This document shows positions 1 through 7,813 of a DNA stretch of 25,884 nucleotides, piece by piece. Both the position numbers and the translations under genes were made by a program. This DNA comes from CAZPMO01 sp964587515 (GTDB lineage: Bacteria; Pseudomonadota; Alphaproteobacteria; MPNO01). The stretch lies in the NCBI GenBank assembly GCA_964587515.1, contig CAZPMO010000057.1, positions 1-25,884 on the forward strand, written 5' to 3'. The notes beneath the pieces are model-generated. The model saw only the letters and a list, made by a program, of their open reading frames with translations, did not search any database and was not told where the DNA came from. How positions within the stretch are numbered: the first letter of the stretch is position 1; every line of letters begins with the position of its first letter.

Positions 1-39
1 CGCCTGCCCGAGAAACCGATTTGCCTCCATCAAATGATC

Positions 40-1674
40 CTATTTGGTCGGATAGCGCTCTAACCCCTTGCCGCGGATCATATCGGCGGCTTTCTCGGCG
101 ATCATGATGACCGGCGCATTGGTGGCGCCGCCGATCAGATCGGGCATCACGGAGGCGTCGACAACCCGCAGGCCCTCGATGCCCCGCGCCCGCAAATTCC
201 CGTCGACGACCGCTCGCTCATCGTCGTCGGCGCCCATTTTGCAGGTCCCGACCGGGTGATGAACGGTGGTCATGGTCGCCCGCACATGCGCGTCGAGGTC
301 CGCGTCCGACTGGCAGCCGGCGCCGGGCGCGAGCTCCTCGCCGGCGAACGATCCCATTGCGTCCGATCCGGCCAGTTCCCGGATCATGCGAAGCCCGCGC
401 CGCATGACCCGCCATTCTTCCTCCAGGCCAAGGAAATTCTGGTGGATCAGGAGAGCATCGCCCGGATCGGCGGAGGCGAGCGCCACATGCCCGCGACTGA
501 CCGGGCGCATGGGCATGGCGCGGACCGAAAACGAATCCTGAAAGGCCTTTTTGAAGGGCGGCAAATAGGGCGACGCGGTGGTCGTCGCGCCCATCCAGAA
601 CAGCAGTTGAACGTCGGGGACCGGCTCCTCCGGCGCGGTCTTCAGAAAAGCGGTGATGCCGAACGGCAGGTCGGCGGCGAACCCGCCTCGGCCCAGCCAG
701 GCTCTGCCGAGCGCGAGACCAACCCGGTCCAGCCGCATGTTATTCTGAAACGGGCCGCCTGATTTGCGGCGGAAGGAAAGCGCCGCCGATGTGTGGTCCA
801 TCAGGTTTTGTCCGACGGCTTTATTGGGGACCACGACGTCGATACCGTGCCCGCGCAGATGATCGGGATCGCCAATGCCGGAAAGCATCAGAAGCTGGGG
901 AGAGTTTATGGCGCCGCCGGCGAGAATGACTTCACCATCCGCCGTCGCCGTGAGGGTCTTTCCATGTCGTCTGTAGGTGACCCCTGTCGCCCGTGCGCCG
1001 TCGAGATCAATCCGCGCCGCCAGCGCCCCGGTTTCGACGGTTAAGTTCGTCCGCCGCAGGGCAGGGCGCAGATAGGCCGCCGCCGCGCTCCAGCGCCGCC
1101 CGTCGCGCAATGTCATCTGCATGCGCGCGAAGCCCTCGGGCTCCTTCCCGTTATAATCCTCGGTAAAGGGATATTGCGCGTCGCGACCGGCGGCGATGAA
1201 GGCGTCGCACAGTGGGTCCTCGAAGGTTGAAAAACGTGTGGTCAGCGGTCCGCCGACGCCGCGATGGGCGTCTTCGCCGCCCTCCCAGTCCTCGGATTTT
1301 CGAAAATACGGCAGCACGTGGGCGAACGACCAATCCGGCAGACCAAAAGACGCCCAGCGGTCGTAATCGGAGGGATGCCCGTGATAATAGGCCATGGCGT
1401 TTATGGAAGACGAGCCGCCGATCACCTTGCCGCGGGCGCACTCGATGCGGCGGCGGTCCATGGCTTCCGACGGTTCGGCGAAATACATCCAGTCGTGCAG
1501 CCGCTTCTGAAGAATTCGTCCCCAGCCCAGCGGAATCTTGATCCAGGGATCCCTGTCCCATCCGCCGGCTTCCAGCAGCAGAACCTTCACGTCCGCATCT
1601 TCCGTAAGCCGTCCGGCCAGCGTGCAACCGGCGGACCCCGCGCCGACGATGATGTAATCGAAACTGTTGCTCAT
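40..1674 (-). CDS. GMC-family FAD-dependent oxidoreductase (choline/alcohol dehydrogenase-like)
   Basis: A 544-residue flavoprotein that should oxidise an alcohol to an aldehyde or ketone using FAD. Seen: an N-terminal Rossmann FAD motif with GAGSAG at residues 11-16 and an acidic residue at the end of strand 2 (LLLEAGG, 33-39); the GMC signature GGSSSINAM around 87-95; and a C-terminal active site with HHPVGTCKMG (His472/His473) and Asn519 in GGATNAP, the His/Asn pair of choline oxidase-type enzymes. Length is normal for the family. No signal peptide, so probably cytoplasmic. It lies 15 bp downstream of the EEP-family gene on the same strand and is probably co-transcribed with it. No clear ribosome binding site precedes the ATG. 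The family is certain, but the substrate cannot be read from sequence: choline, polyethylene glycol, long-chain alcohols and others all use this fold. Confidence 0.93.
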   Translation of the reverse strand: MSNSFDYIIVGAGSAGCTLAGRLTEDADVKVLLLEAGGWDRDPWIKIPLGWGRILQKRLHDWMYFAEPSEAMDRRRIECARGKVIGGSSSINAMAYYHGHPSDYDRWASFGLPDWSFAHVLPYFRKSEDWEGGEDAHRGVGGPLTTRFSTFEDPLCDAFIAAGRDAQYPFTEDYNGKEPEGFARMQMTLRDGRRWSAAAAYLRPALRRTNLTVETGALAARIDLDGARATGVTYRRHGKTLTATADGEVILAGGAINSPQLLMLSGIGDPDHLRGHGIDVVVPNKAVGQNLMDHTSAALSFRRKSGGPFQNNMRLDRVGLALGRAWLGRGGFAADLPFGITAFLKTAPEEPVPDVQLLFWMGATTTASPYLPPFKKAFQDSFSVRAMPMRPVSRGHVALASADPGDALLIHQNFLGLEEEWRVMRRGLRMIRELAGSDAMGSFAGEELAPGAGCQSDADLDAHVRATMTTVHHPVGTCKMGADDDERAVVDGNLRARGIEGLRVVDASVMPDLIGGATNAPVIMIAEKAADMIRGKGLERYPTK

Positions 1675-1689
1675 AATTGCGCCGACAAC

Positions 1690-2673
1690 CTAATCCAACT
1701 CGAAGGCCGCGACCACGGGGGCGTGATAGGATTCCGGAGAGCCGTGGGCGACGGCGTAGCCGATGACTTCGTCTTCCAGCCCCTCGTTGTGAATTTCGAC
1801 CTCTCGGAAGCGGCCCAGCAGCGGCCGCGAGACCAGAATGTGATCCAGCATCAGCGCGTGGCCCGCATGCATCACCGAATAACGCCGCGATTCCGGCGCC
1901 GCGCGTTCGATGGGGATCAGCACGCGGCCGGCCAGGGCGCCATTGGCGGTGTCTTCCTCCTCGCCGCGCAGGATGCGCAGCGGCATCTCACGCGCTTCCG
2001 CGTTCATGTCGCCGCACACCACGATCAGGGCGTCCGCGTCCTCGTCGAAAGCGCGGTCGACCGCGAGGCGCGCCTCGAACGCCTGACCGGCGCGCTTGAT
2101 GGTCGCGAGATAGAACCCTTCGGCCCAGCCCGGCACCGACTTCCAGGTGAACGGGCCTTCTTTCTGGCCGGGCACGAAGGCGGCCAGTGGTGCCCGCAGA
2201 TGCATGTTCAGGACATGCAATACCCGGCCCCCGGCGAGCCGGATGGCCGCATGCAGCACCGGGCGGTCCCAGCCGACCGGGCGCGGACCCTCATCCGGTG
2301 GGATGGCGGTGATGCGGGCATAATCGGGTGGCGTCACGAGATCGTGCCAGTACTGGCGCGACCAGGCGACCGGCGCGCGGCTCAGGATCAGCAGGTTCTG
2401 CACGTCGAGCGGCCCGCCCCCGTCGGCGCGCACCGAGGCGACGCGGTGAAATCCGGCGTATTCGGTGCCGTCCAGGAGGGCGTCGAGGGCGGCGAAATTC
2501 CGGGGGGCGCTTTTGTCGCCCGGCGGTTTCTGGGCGTTGACCTCTTGCAGGCACAATATATCGGCGCGCAGTCGCTCGATCTGCGGGCGAAGAATGCGGA
2601 CGCGCTCGGCCAGCGACGGCCCGTCGCCCGCCCGGTCGTCGAGATTTTCCACATTGAACGATGCGATGCGCAT
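1690..2673 (-). CDS. Endonuclease/exonuclease/phosphatase (EEP) family protein
   Basis: A 327-residue member of the metal-dependent EEP superfamily (DNase I, AP endonuclease and phosphodiesterase fold). Seen: MRIASFNVENL at the N-terminus (Asn8), LCLQEV (Glu44, metal ligand), NMHLRAP (His158), GDMNAE (Asp222 and Asn224) and LDHILVS (Asp277, His278). The closing motif, usually an Asp-His pair before a Pro-Val, reads SYHAPV here, so His317 is kept but the Asp partner is Tyr316. The frame is open further upstream to about 2751. The ATG at 2673 is chosen because the family fold begins exactly there and a GGGA sits upstream. It is divergent from the sensor kinase (76-bp gap) and upstream of the GMC oxidoreductase. 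The substrate (nucleic acid, phospholipid or other phosphoester) is not determinable from sequence. Confidence 0.88.
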   Translation of the reverse strand: MRIASFNVENLDDRAGDGPSLAERVRILRPQIERLRADILCLQEVNAQKPPGDKSAPRNFAALDALLDGTEYAGFHRVASVRADGGGPLDVQNLLILSRAPVAWSRQYWHDLVTPPDYARITAIPPDEGPRPVGWDRPVLHAAIRLAGGRVLHVLNMHLRAPLAAFVPGQKEGPFTWKSVPGWAEGFYLATIKRAGQAFEARLAVDRAFDEDADALIVVCGDMNAEAREMPLRILRGEEEDTANGALAGRVLIPIERAAPESRRYSVMHAGHALMLDHILVSRPLLGRFREVEIHNEGLEDEVIGYAVAHGSPESYHAPVVAAFELD

Positions 2674-2749
2674 TATGATGCGTTCCCGGTCGTGAACACC
2701 GCGTGGGGGACAGAATAGCACGCGGACGCAAAGATAAGGGTATCGCGAC

Positions 2750-4306
2750 ATGACGGACGAAGCGGAACGGATTCAGGACCTCGCCGAGGCGCTGCGCGAC
2801 TCGGAGAACCGGATTCGCGGGCTGGTCGATATTCTGGTCGACGGGCTGATCGTTATCGATGAGCAGGGCTCGATCCGAAATTTCAATCCGGCGGCCGAGA
2901 AAATCTTCGGCTGGACGGCGGGCGAGGTCACCGGCCAATCCGTGAATATGCTGATGCCCGATTCCTACGCCCGGGAACATGACGGCTATGTGACGCGTTA
3001 TATGGAAACCGGCGAGGCCCGGATCATCGGCATCGGCCGCGAGGTCACGGGATTGCGCAAGGACGGGACCGAATTTCCTATGGATCTGTCGGTCGCCGAA
3101 ATGAACGTCCGAAGCACGCGCTATTTCGTGGGCACGGTGCGCGATCTCTCCGAGCGCCGCGAAATCGAGGCCGAGCTGCGCCAGGCCCACAAGATGGAGG
3201 CGCTGGGCCAGCTCACCGGCGGCGTCGCGCACGACTTCAACAATCTGCTGGCCGTCCTGATGATGGATCTCGAACTGCTGGCCGAGATGACCGGCGACAA
3301 CGAGGAGATGGAGGAGCTGGTCACCGAGGCGCGCGAGGTCGTTCACGCCGGGGCCGAGCTTACGCAACGGCTCCTGGCGTTTTCGCGCCGCCAATCGCTG
3401 CAGCCCCGCGTGCTCGATCTCAACGTGCTGATTTCAAGTGTCGCATCCTTGTTGCGCCGCACCCTGGGCGAGGGCGTGCAGATCGACATCGTCGGGCCCA
3501 GCGATCTATGGCCGACCCTGGCCGATCCGGGCCAGGTCGAGAACGCGCTTCTCAATCTCGCGATCAATGCCCGCGACGCGATGGAAGCCGGTGGCAGGCT
3601 CACCATCGAGACCGCGAACACCATGCTCGACGATGATTACGCGGCGCGGCAGACCGATGTCGAGGCGGGAAACTATGTTCTGCTCAGCGTCACCGACAAT
3701 GGCGCCGGTATGCCGCCGGAAATCGTCGAGAAGGTCTTCGATCCGTTCTTTTCGACCAAGGAGGCCGGCTCGGGCAGCGGCCTCGGGCTCAGCATGGTCT
3801 ATGGTTTCGTCAAGCAATCGGGTGGCCATGTCGCGATTTACAGCGAGCCGGGCCGCGGCACCACGGTCAATCTCTATTTGCCTAAAGCGCCGGACGACGG
3901 AACCGCCGAGGACATATCGGCGCCGGCGGAAATCGTCGCTGGGGACGAGGTGGTTCTGCTGGTCGAGGATCATCCCCAGCTTCGCCGCCGTGCGCGCCGC
4001 GTGCTCGACGAGCTCGGCTATCGTGTCACCGAGGCGGAGAATGGCGATAGCGCCCTGAAAATACTGGAGGCGCGCGACGATATCGAATTGCTGTTCACAG
4101 ACATCGTGATGCCGGGCGCGCTCGATGGCGCCGCCCTGGCCAACGAGGCGCGCAAGCTGCGCCCCGGGATCAGGATCCTGTTCACCACCGGCTATGCCGA
4201 GCAGGCGCAAATCGCCGAGGGACTGCTCGAGCAGGGCGGCGAGTTGTTGCGAAAACCCTATACCAAGGCGCAACTGTCGGCGAAGATTCGCGCGCTGCTG
4301 GACTGA
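2750..4306 (+). CDS. Hybrid sensor histidine kinase with FixL-like PAS and C-terminal receiver
   Basis: A 518-residue soluble hybrid kinase with no membrane segment. Domains in order: PAS about 20-135; HisKA about 145-215 with phospho-acceptor His161 in GGVAHDFNN; HATPase about 255-378 with N-box Asn273, G1 DNGAGM 316-321, F-box FDPFF and G2 GSGSGLGL; receiver 400-518 with acidic Glu406/Asp407, phospho-acceptor Asp451 (FTDIVMPG), Thr479/480 and Lys502. The PAS matches FixL-type haem PAS: MPDSYAREHDGY gives His77, and GIGR gives Arg97, exactly 20 residues later, the His200/Arg220 spacing of Bradyrhizobium FixL. Haem binding and oxygen sensing are therefore inferred. There is no DNA-binding output and no adjacent response regulator, so the phosphorelay partner lies elsewhere. 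An AAGGG stands about 9 nt before the ATG. Confidence 0.93.
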   Translation: MTDEAERIQDLAEALRDSENRIRGLVDILVDGLIVIDEQGSIRNFNPAAEKIFGWTAGEVTGQSVNMLMPDSYAREHDGYVTRYMETGEARIIGIGREVTGLRKDGTEFPMDLSVAEMNVRSTRYFVGTVRDLSERREIEAELRQAHKMEALGQLTGGVAHDFNNLLAVLMMDLELLAEMTGDNEEMEELVTEAREVVHAGAELTQRLLAFSRRQSLQPRVLDLNVLISSVASLLRRTLGEGVQIDIVGPSDLWPTLADPGQVENALLNLAINARDAMEAGGRLTIETANTMLDDDYAARQTDVEAGNYVLLSVTDNGAGMPPEIVEKVFDPFFSTKEAGSGSGLGLSMVYGFVKQSGGHVAIYSEPGRGTTVNLYLPKAPDDGTAEDISAPAEIVAGDEVVLLVEDHPQLRRRARRVLDELGYRVTEAENGDSALKILEARDDIELLFTDIVMPGALDGAALANEARKLRPGIRILFTTGYAEQAQIAEGLLEQGGELLRKPYTKAQLSAKIRALLD

Positions 4307-4392
4307 ACCACGCCGCTTGCTCCCGCTCCCCGCCCCCTATAACTTCCGGGTTCGGGAGATAAATTTCGCGCGCGGCGGGGGCCGCTAAAGAC

Positions 4393-5799
4393 TTGCGCTA
4401 TGTAAGCACACGGGGCGCCGCCCCGACCCTCGGGTTCGAAGACGTCCTGCTGGCGGGACTTGCGACCGATGGCGGGCTCTATGTCCCCGACGATTGGCCC
4501 ACATTTTCGACCGACGATTTCCGCGCCATGGCTGGTCTGCCCTATGACGCGCTTGCCGTTCGCGTCATGTCCCCCTTTATCGACGGCGCCGTTTTGGAGG
4601 GCGATTTCGCCGCCCTGGTCATGGACGCCTATGCCGGGTTCGATCACCGCGCGGTGGCGCCGCTGCGCCAGCTCGATCAAGGGGTGTGGCTGTTGGAGTT
4701 GTTCCATGGCCCGACGCTGGCTTTCAAGGATTATGCGTTGCAGGTGCTGGGCCGCCTGTTCGATCATGTTCTCGCCCGGCGGGGCGAGCGGATGACGATC
4801 GTCGGGGCCACCTCGGGCGATACCGGCTCGGCCGCCATCGAGGCCTGCCGTGACCGCGACGCCATCGATATTTTCATTCTGCACCCCAAGGGGCGGGTGT
4901 CCGATGTGCAGCGCCGCCAGATGACCACCGTGGCGGCCGCCAACGTCCACAATATCGCCATCGAGGGCACGTTCGACGACTGCCAGGACCTTGTGAAGGC
5001 GATGTTCAACGACGCGGAATTCCGCAAGGGCTGTCGTCTCGGCGCGGTAAATTCGATCAACTGGGCGCGCATCATGGCGCAGGTGGTTTATTACGTCGCC
5101 GCCGCGACCGCGTTGGGGGCGCCCGATCGCGCCGTTGCGTTCTCCGTGCCGACCGGCAATTTCGGCAACGTGTTCGCGGGATACGTGGCCCGGCAGATGG
5201 GCCTGCCGGTCGCGCAGCTCATCATCGGCAGCAACCGCAACGACATCATCACGCGGTTCTTCGAAACCGGCGACATGGTCACCGCCGGGGTCGAGCCCAC
5301 CCTAAGCCCGAGCATGGATATCCAGGTCTCCAGCAATTTCGAGCGCCTGCTGTTCGACCTTTACGCGCGAGATACGGCGGCGCTGAATCAGTCCATGGAC
5401 AATTTCCGGGACAGCGGCCGGATGACGGTCACGGAGAACGCGCTGGCCCAGGCGCGGAATTTGTTCGCCGCGGGCCGGCTCGACGACGACGATACGCTGC
5501 GCGCCATCGCGGGCGTCGCGCGGGAGACCGGCATCATGGTCGACCCGCATTCCGTCATCGGAGTCGAGATCGGCCGGACCCGCCGGCGTGATCCGTCGAC
5601 GCCGCTTGTGGCGCTGGCCACCGCCCATCCGGCCAAGTTCCCCGACGCGGTCGAACGCGCCACCGGCGTGCGCCCGCCGCTGCCGGCCCATCTGGCCGAT
5701 CTGCACACCCGCGAGGAACGTTTCGAGACGTTGCCCAACGAAATCGGCGCGGTGATGGATTCTATCCGCGCGCAAATTCCTTCAGCGGGGGCGGCATGA
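4393..5799 (+). CDS. thrC: Threonine synthase
   Basis: A PLP enzyme converting O-phosphohomoserine to threonine and phosphate, the last step of threonine biosynthesis. Seen: the canonical N-terminus RYVSTRG, HGPTLAFKDYALQ with PLP-binding Lys112, and the phosphate-binding loop GATSGDTGSAA around 138-148. The 468 residues fit the longer bacterial/yeast type. The start is a TTG at 4393: it is the only start that gives the conserved N-terminus, and the nearest upstream in-frame sequence lacks homology. No strong Shine-Dalgarno is present, only a G-run about 12 nt upstream. The stop overlaps the M16 peptidase start (ATGA), so the two are translationally coupled. Homoserine kinase (thrB) lies about 6.4 kb away on the other strand. 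Confidence 0.97.
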   Translation: MRYVSTRGAAPTLGFEDVLLAGLATDGGLYVPDDWPTFSTDDFRAMAGLPYDALAVRVMSPFIDGAVLEGDFAALVMDAYAGFDHRAVAPLRQLDQGVWLLELFHGPTLAFKDYALQVLGRLFDHVLARRGERMTIVGATSGDTGSAAIEACRDRDAIDIFILHPKGRVSDVQRRQMTTVAAANVHNIAIEGTFDDCQDLVKAMFNDAEFRKGCRLGAVNSINWARIMAQVVYYVAAATALGAPDRAVAFSVPTGNFGNVFAGYVARQMGLPVAQLIIGSNRNDIITRFFETGDMVTAGVEPTLSPSMDIQVSSNFERLLFDLYARDTAALNQSMDNFRDSGRMTVTENALAQARNLFAAGRLDDDDTLRAIAGVARETGIMVDPHSVIGVEIGRTRRRDPSTPLVALATAHPAKFPDAVERATGVRPPLPAHLADLHTREERFETLPNEIGAVMDSIRAQIPSAGAA

Positions 5800-7052
5800 C
5801 GGTCGAACTCACCACGCTCGACGGCGGGCTTCGGGTCGTCACGTACCGGATGACGGCGGTCGAGACGGTCTCGCTGGGCGCCTGGGTCAATGTGGGTACG
5901 CGCTACGAACGCCCCGAGGTCAACGGCATCGCCCACATGCTGGAACACATGGCGTTCAAGGGCACGAGCCGGCGCGGCGCGCGCGCCATCGCCGAGGAAA
6001 TCGAATCGGTGGGCGGTCATCTCAACGCCTATACCTCGCGCGAGTTCACCGCCTATTACGCGACCGTGCTGCGGGGCGACGAGCGAATCGCGCTCGACAT
6101 CATCGGCGACATTCTCCAGCACTCGGTGTTCGACGCCGATGAACTCGCCCGCGAACGCGCCGTCATCCTGCAGGAAATCGGCCAGGCCAACGACACGCCC
6201 GACGACGTGATCTTCGACCAGTTCCAGGAAACCGCGTATCCCGACCAGCCGGTCGGCCGCCCGGTGCTGGGAACCGCCGAACTGGTCGCGAACATGCCGC
6301 GCGAGGCGCTGCGATCGTATATGGACGAACACTATACGGCGGACCGCATGGTCATCTCCGCCGCCGGCAACGTGGAGCACGAACACATCGTCGAACTGAC
6401 GCGCGAAGCGTTCGATGCGCTCGGCCGGCGCGATGCGCCGGAAAAGGTCGCGGCCCAATATGAAGGCGGCGATTTCCGCGAAACCCGACCGCTCGAACAG
6501 GTTCACCTGGTGCTGGGTTTCGAGGGCGTCCCGTTTGGAGATCCCGACTATTACCCGCTGTCGGTGCTGTCGACGGTGTTCGGCGGCGGCATGTCTTCGC
6601 GGCTGTTCCAGGAGGTGCGCGAAAAGCGCGGGCTCGTCTACGCCATCTATTCGTTCGCCTCGTCCTATTTCGACAGCGGTCTGTTCGGCGTTTACGCCGG
6701 CACCGGCGAGGCCGAAGCAGCCGAGGTCGTCGATGTACTGTGCGGGGAATTGCGTCGCGCCGTCGGGTCGGTGGACGAGCCGGAGCTTAAACGCGCCCGC
6801 GCACAGATCAGGGCCGGCGTGCTGATGTCGCTCGAAAGCACCGCGTCGCGTTGCGAACAGATCGCCCGCCAAGTGCTGGTGTTCGGCCGCTATATTCCGA
6901 TCGACGAGATTTCAGCGAAGATCGAGGCGGTCGACCGCGCCGCGCTCGACCGGGCGCTGGTGCGCGTGCTTGCCGGTCGGCCGACATTCGCCGCGCTCGG
7001 CCCAATCGGCGGCGTTCAGGATTTTGAGAAAATCGTTCGGGATATTCGCTGA
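5796..7052 (+). CDS. M16 family zinc metallopeptidase (mitochondrial processing peptidase-like)
   Basis: A 418-residue pitrilysin-clan peptidase with one active-site half. Seen: the inverted zinc motif HMLEH (His47, Glu50 as base, His51), then Glu127 at the HxxEH-x76-E distance as third zinc ligand. Further family segments are GHLNAYTSREFTAYYA and, in the C-terminal half, GGGMSSRLFQEVREKRGLVY, the substrate-binding Arg/Tyr region. All catalytic residues are intact, so this is the beta-MPP-like active subunit rather than an inactive partner. No signal peptide is visible. It overlaps thrC by 4 bp (ATGA). To my knowledge a thrC-M16 pair is common in alphaproteobacteria. The physiological substrate in bacteria is generally unknown, and coupling to threonine synthesis may be positional only. 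Confidence 0.95.
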   Translation: MTVELTTLDGGLRVVTYRMTAVETVSLGAWVNVGTRYERPEVNGIAHMLEHMAFKGTSRRGARAIAEEIESVGGHLNAYTSREFTAYYATVLRGDERIALDIIGDILQHSVFDADELARERAVILQEIGQANDTPDDVIFDQFQETAYPDQPVGRPVLGTAELVANMPREALRSYMDEHYTADRMVISAAGNVEHEHIVELTREAFDALGRRDAPEKVAAQYEGGDFRETRPLEQVHLVLGFEGVPFGDPDYYPLSVLSTVFGGGMSSRLFQEVREKRGLVYAIYSFASSYFDSGLFGVYAGTGEAEAAEVVDVLCGELRRAVGSVDEPELKRARAQIRAGVLMSLESTASRCEQIARQVLVFGRYIPIDEISAKIEAVDRAALDRALVRVLAGRPTFAALGPIGGVQDFEKIVRDIR

Positions 7053-7061
7053 CGCGAACGT

Positions 7062-7637
7062 TCAGGCGTGACCGGCGTCGCCCGAAAGCATGTTGATATT
7101 GATGCCCAGCTTGGCCATCGCGGCTTCCCAGCGATCGTCGAGGCTCGGTCCGAAAATCAGCGAATCGTCGGCAGGCACCGACAGCCAGCCGTTCTGCTGA
7201 ATCTCTTCGTCGAGCTGTCCCGGTCCCCAGCCGGCATAGCCGAGCGCCAGCAGGCTGCGGCGCGGCCCATCGCCGTCGGCGATCGATTTTAGAATATCGA
7301 TGGTGGCGGTCAGCGCCACCTGGTCGCTGATCACTAGAGTGGAATCCTGAACGTAATCGGCGGAATGAAGCACAAAACCGCGGCCGCTTTCGACCGGCCC
7401 GCCGAAATGCACCTCGATCGCGTCCTCACCCGGACTGGTCTCGATATTGAGCTGGTCCAGCAGGTCCGGGAAGGTAACGCTGTCGACCAGCTTGTTCACC
7501 ACCAGCCCCATCGCGCCGTCCTCGGTATGGGCGCAGAGATAGATTACCGAGCGCTCGAATCGCGGATCGAGCATCTGCGGCATGGCGACGAGAAGCTGAC
7601 CCGTCATGTATCCGGTGGCGTCGTCTTTATCAGTCAT
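7062..7637 (-). CDS. YqgE/AlgH family protein (UPF0301)
   Basis: A 191-residue UPF0301 protein; in Pseudomonas the name AlgH comes from alginate regulation, but no molecular activity is firmly known. Seen: the family opening GYMTGQLLVAMPQMLDPRFERSV, HTEDGAMGLVVNK in the first third, FGGPV followed by a VLHS segment in the middle, and ALGYAGWGPGQLDEEIQQNGWL near the C-terminus. These are family hallmarks and their order is complete. The frame extends to a TTG at 7697, but the ATG at 7637 is preferred because homology starts a few residues after it. It converges on the M16 peptidase with a 9-bp gap and is divergent from the DsbD-like gene. Probably cytoplasmic. Confidence 0.93.
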   Translation of the reverse strand: MTDKDDATGYMTGQLLVAMPQMLDPRFERSVIYLCAHTEDGAMGLVVNKLVDSVTFPDLLDQLNIETSPGEDAIEVHFGGPVESGRGFVLHSADYVQDSTLVISDQVALTATIDILKSIADGDGPRRSLLALGYAGWGPGQLDEEIQQNGWLSVPADDSLIFGPSLDDRWEAAMAKLGININMLSGDAGHA

Positions 7638-7751
7638 GACCGTTACCCAGGGCACCCATTCCACGGTTTCGACCGCCGGGACTTCGCCGACACGCAAACG
7701 TTACAGGCGCGTGAGGGTGGAACTCCCTATCTTAGACACGGAACAAACCAC

Positions 7752-7782
7752 TTAACTCATCCGTGATCTTACTATCTATAAT
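7752..7782 (+). promoter_or_regulatory. Candidate sigma-70 promoter for the DsbD-like gene
   Basis: A perfect -10 hexamer TATAAT at 7777-7782 lies in an unusually AT-rich patch, with a weak -35 TTAACT at 7752-7757 (19-bp spacing). Transcription would begin near 7789. That would make the ATG at 7790 leaderless and leaves a short leader before the GTG at 7814, so the promoter bears on the start choice. The -35 is poor and the spacing long. Confidence 0.4.
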
Positions 7783-7813
7783 ATAGTCCATGATCCTTGA
7801 AAGAGTTAACTTT

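Noticed and set aside
1264..2718. A 484-codon plus-strand frame opposite the EEP and GMC genes
   Set aside because: Spans the junction of two well-supported antisense genes and shows no motif; shadow ORF.
4317..4343. TTGCTC and TATAAC upstream of thrC as a promoter
   Set aside because: -35 is 3 of 6 and spacing is 15 bp; below what I would report as a site, although the 86-bp gap may well contain the true promoter.
7093..7101. TTGATATTG, the core of the terminal repeat, inside the YqgE/AlgH gene
   Set aside because: It is only 9 bp, encodes part of an ordinary Ile-Asn stretch of that protein, and the flanks do not match the repeat; not a second copy.
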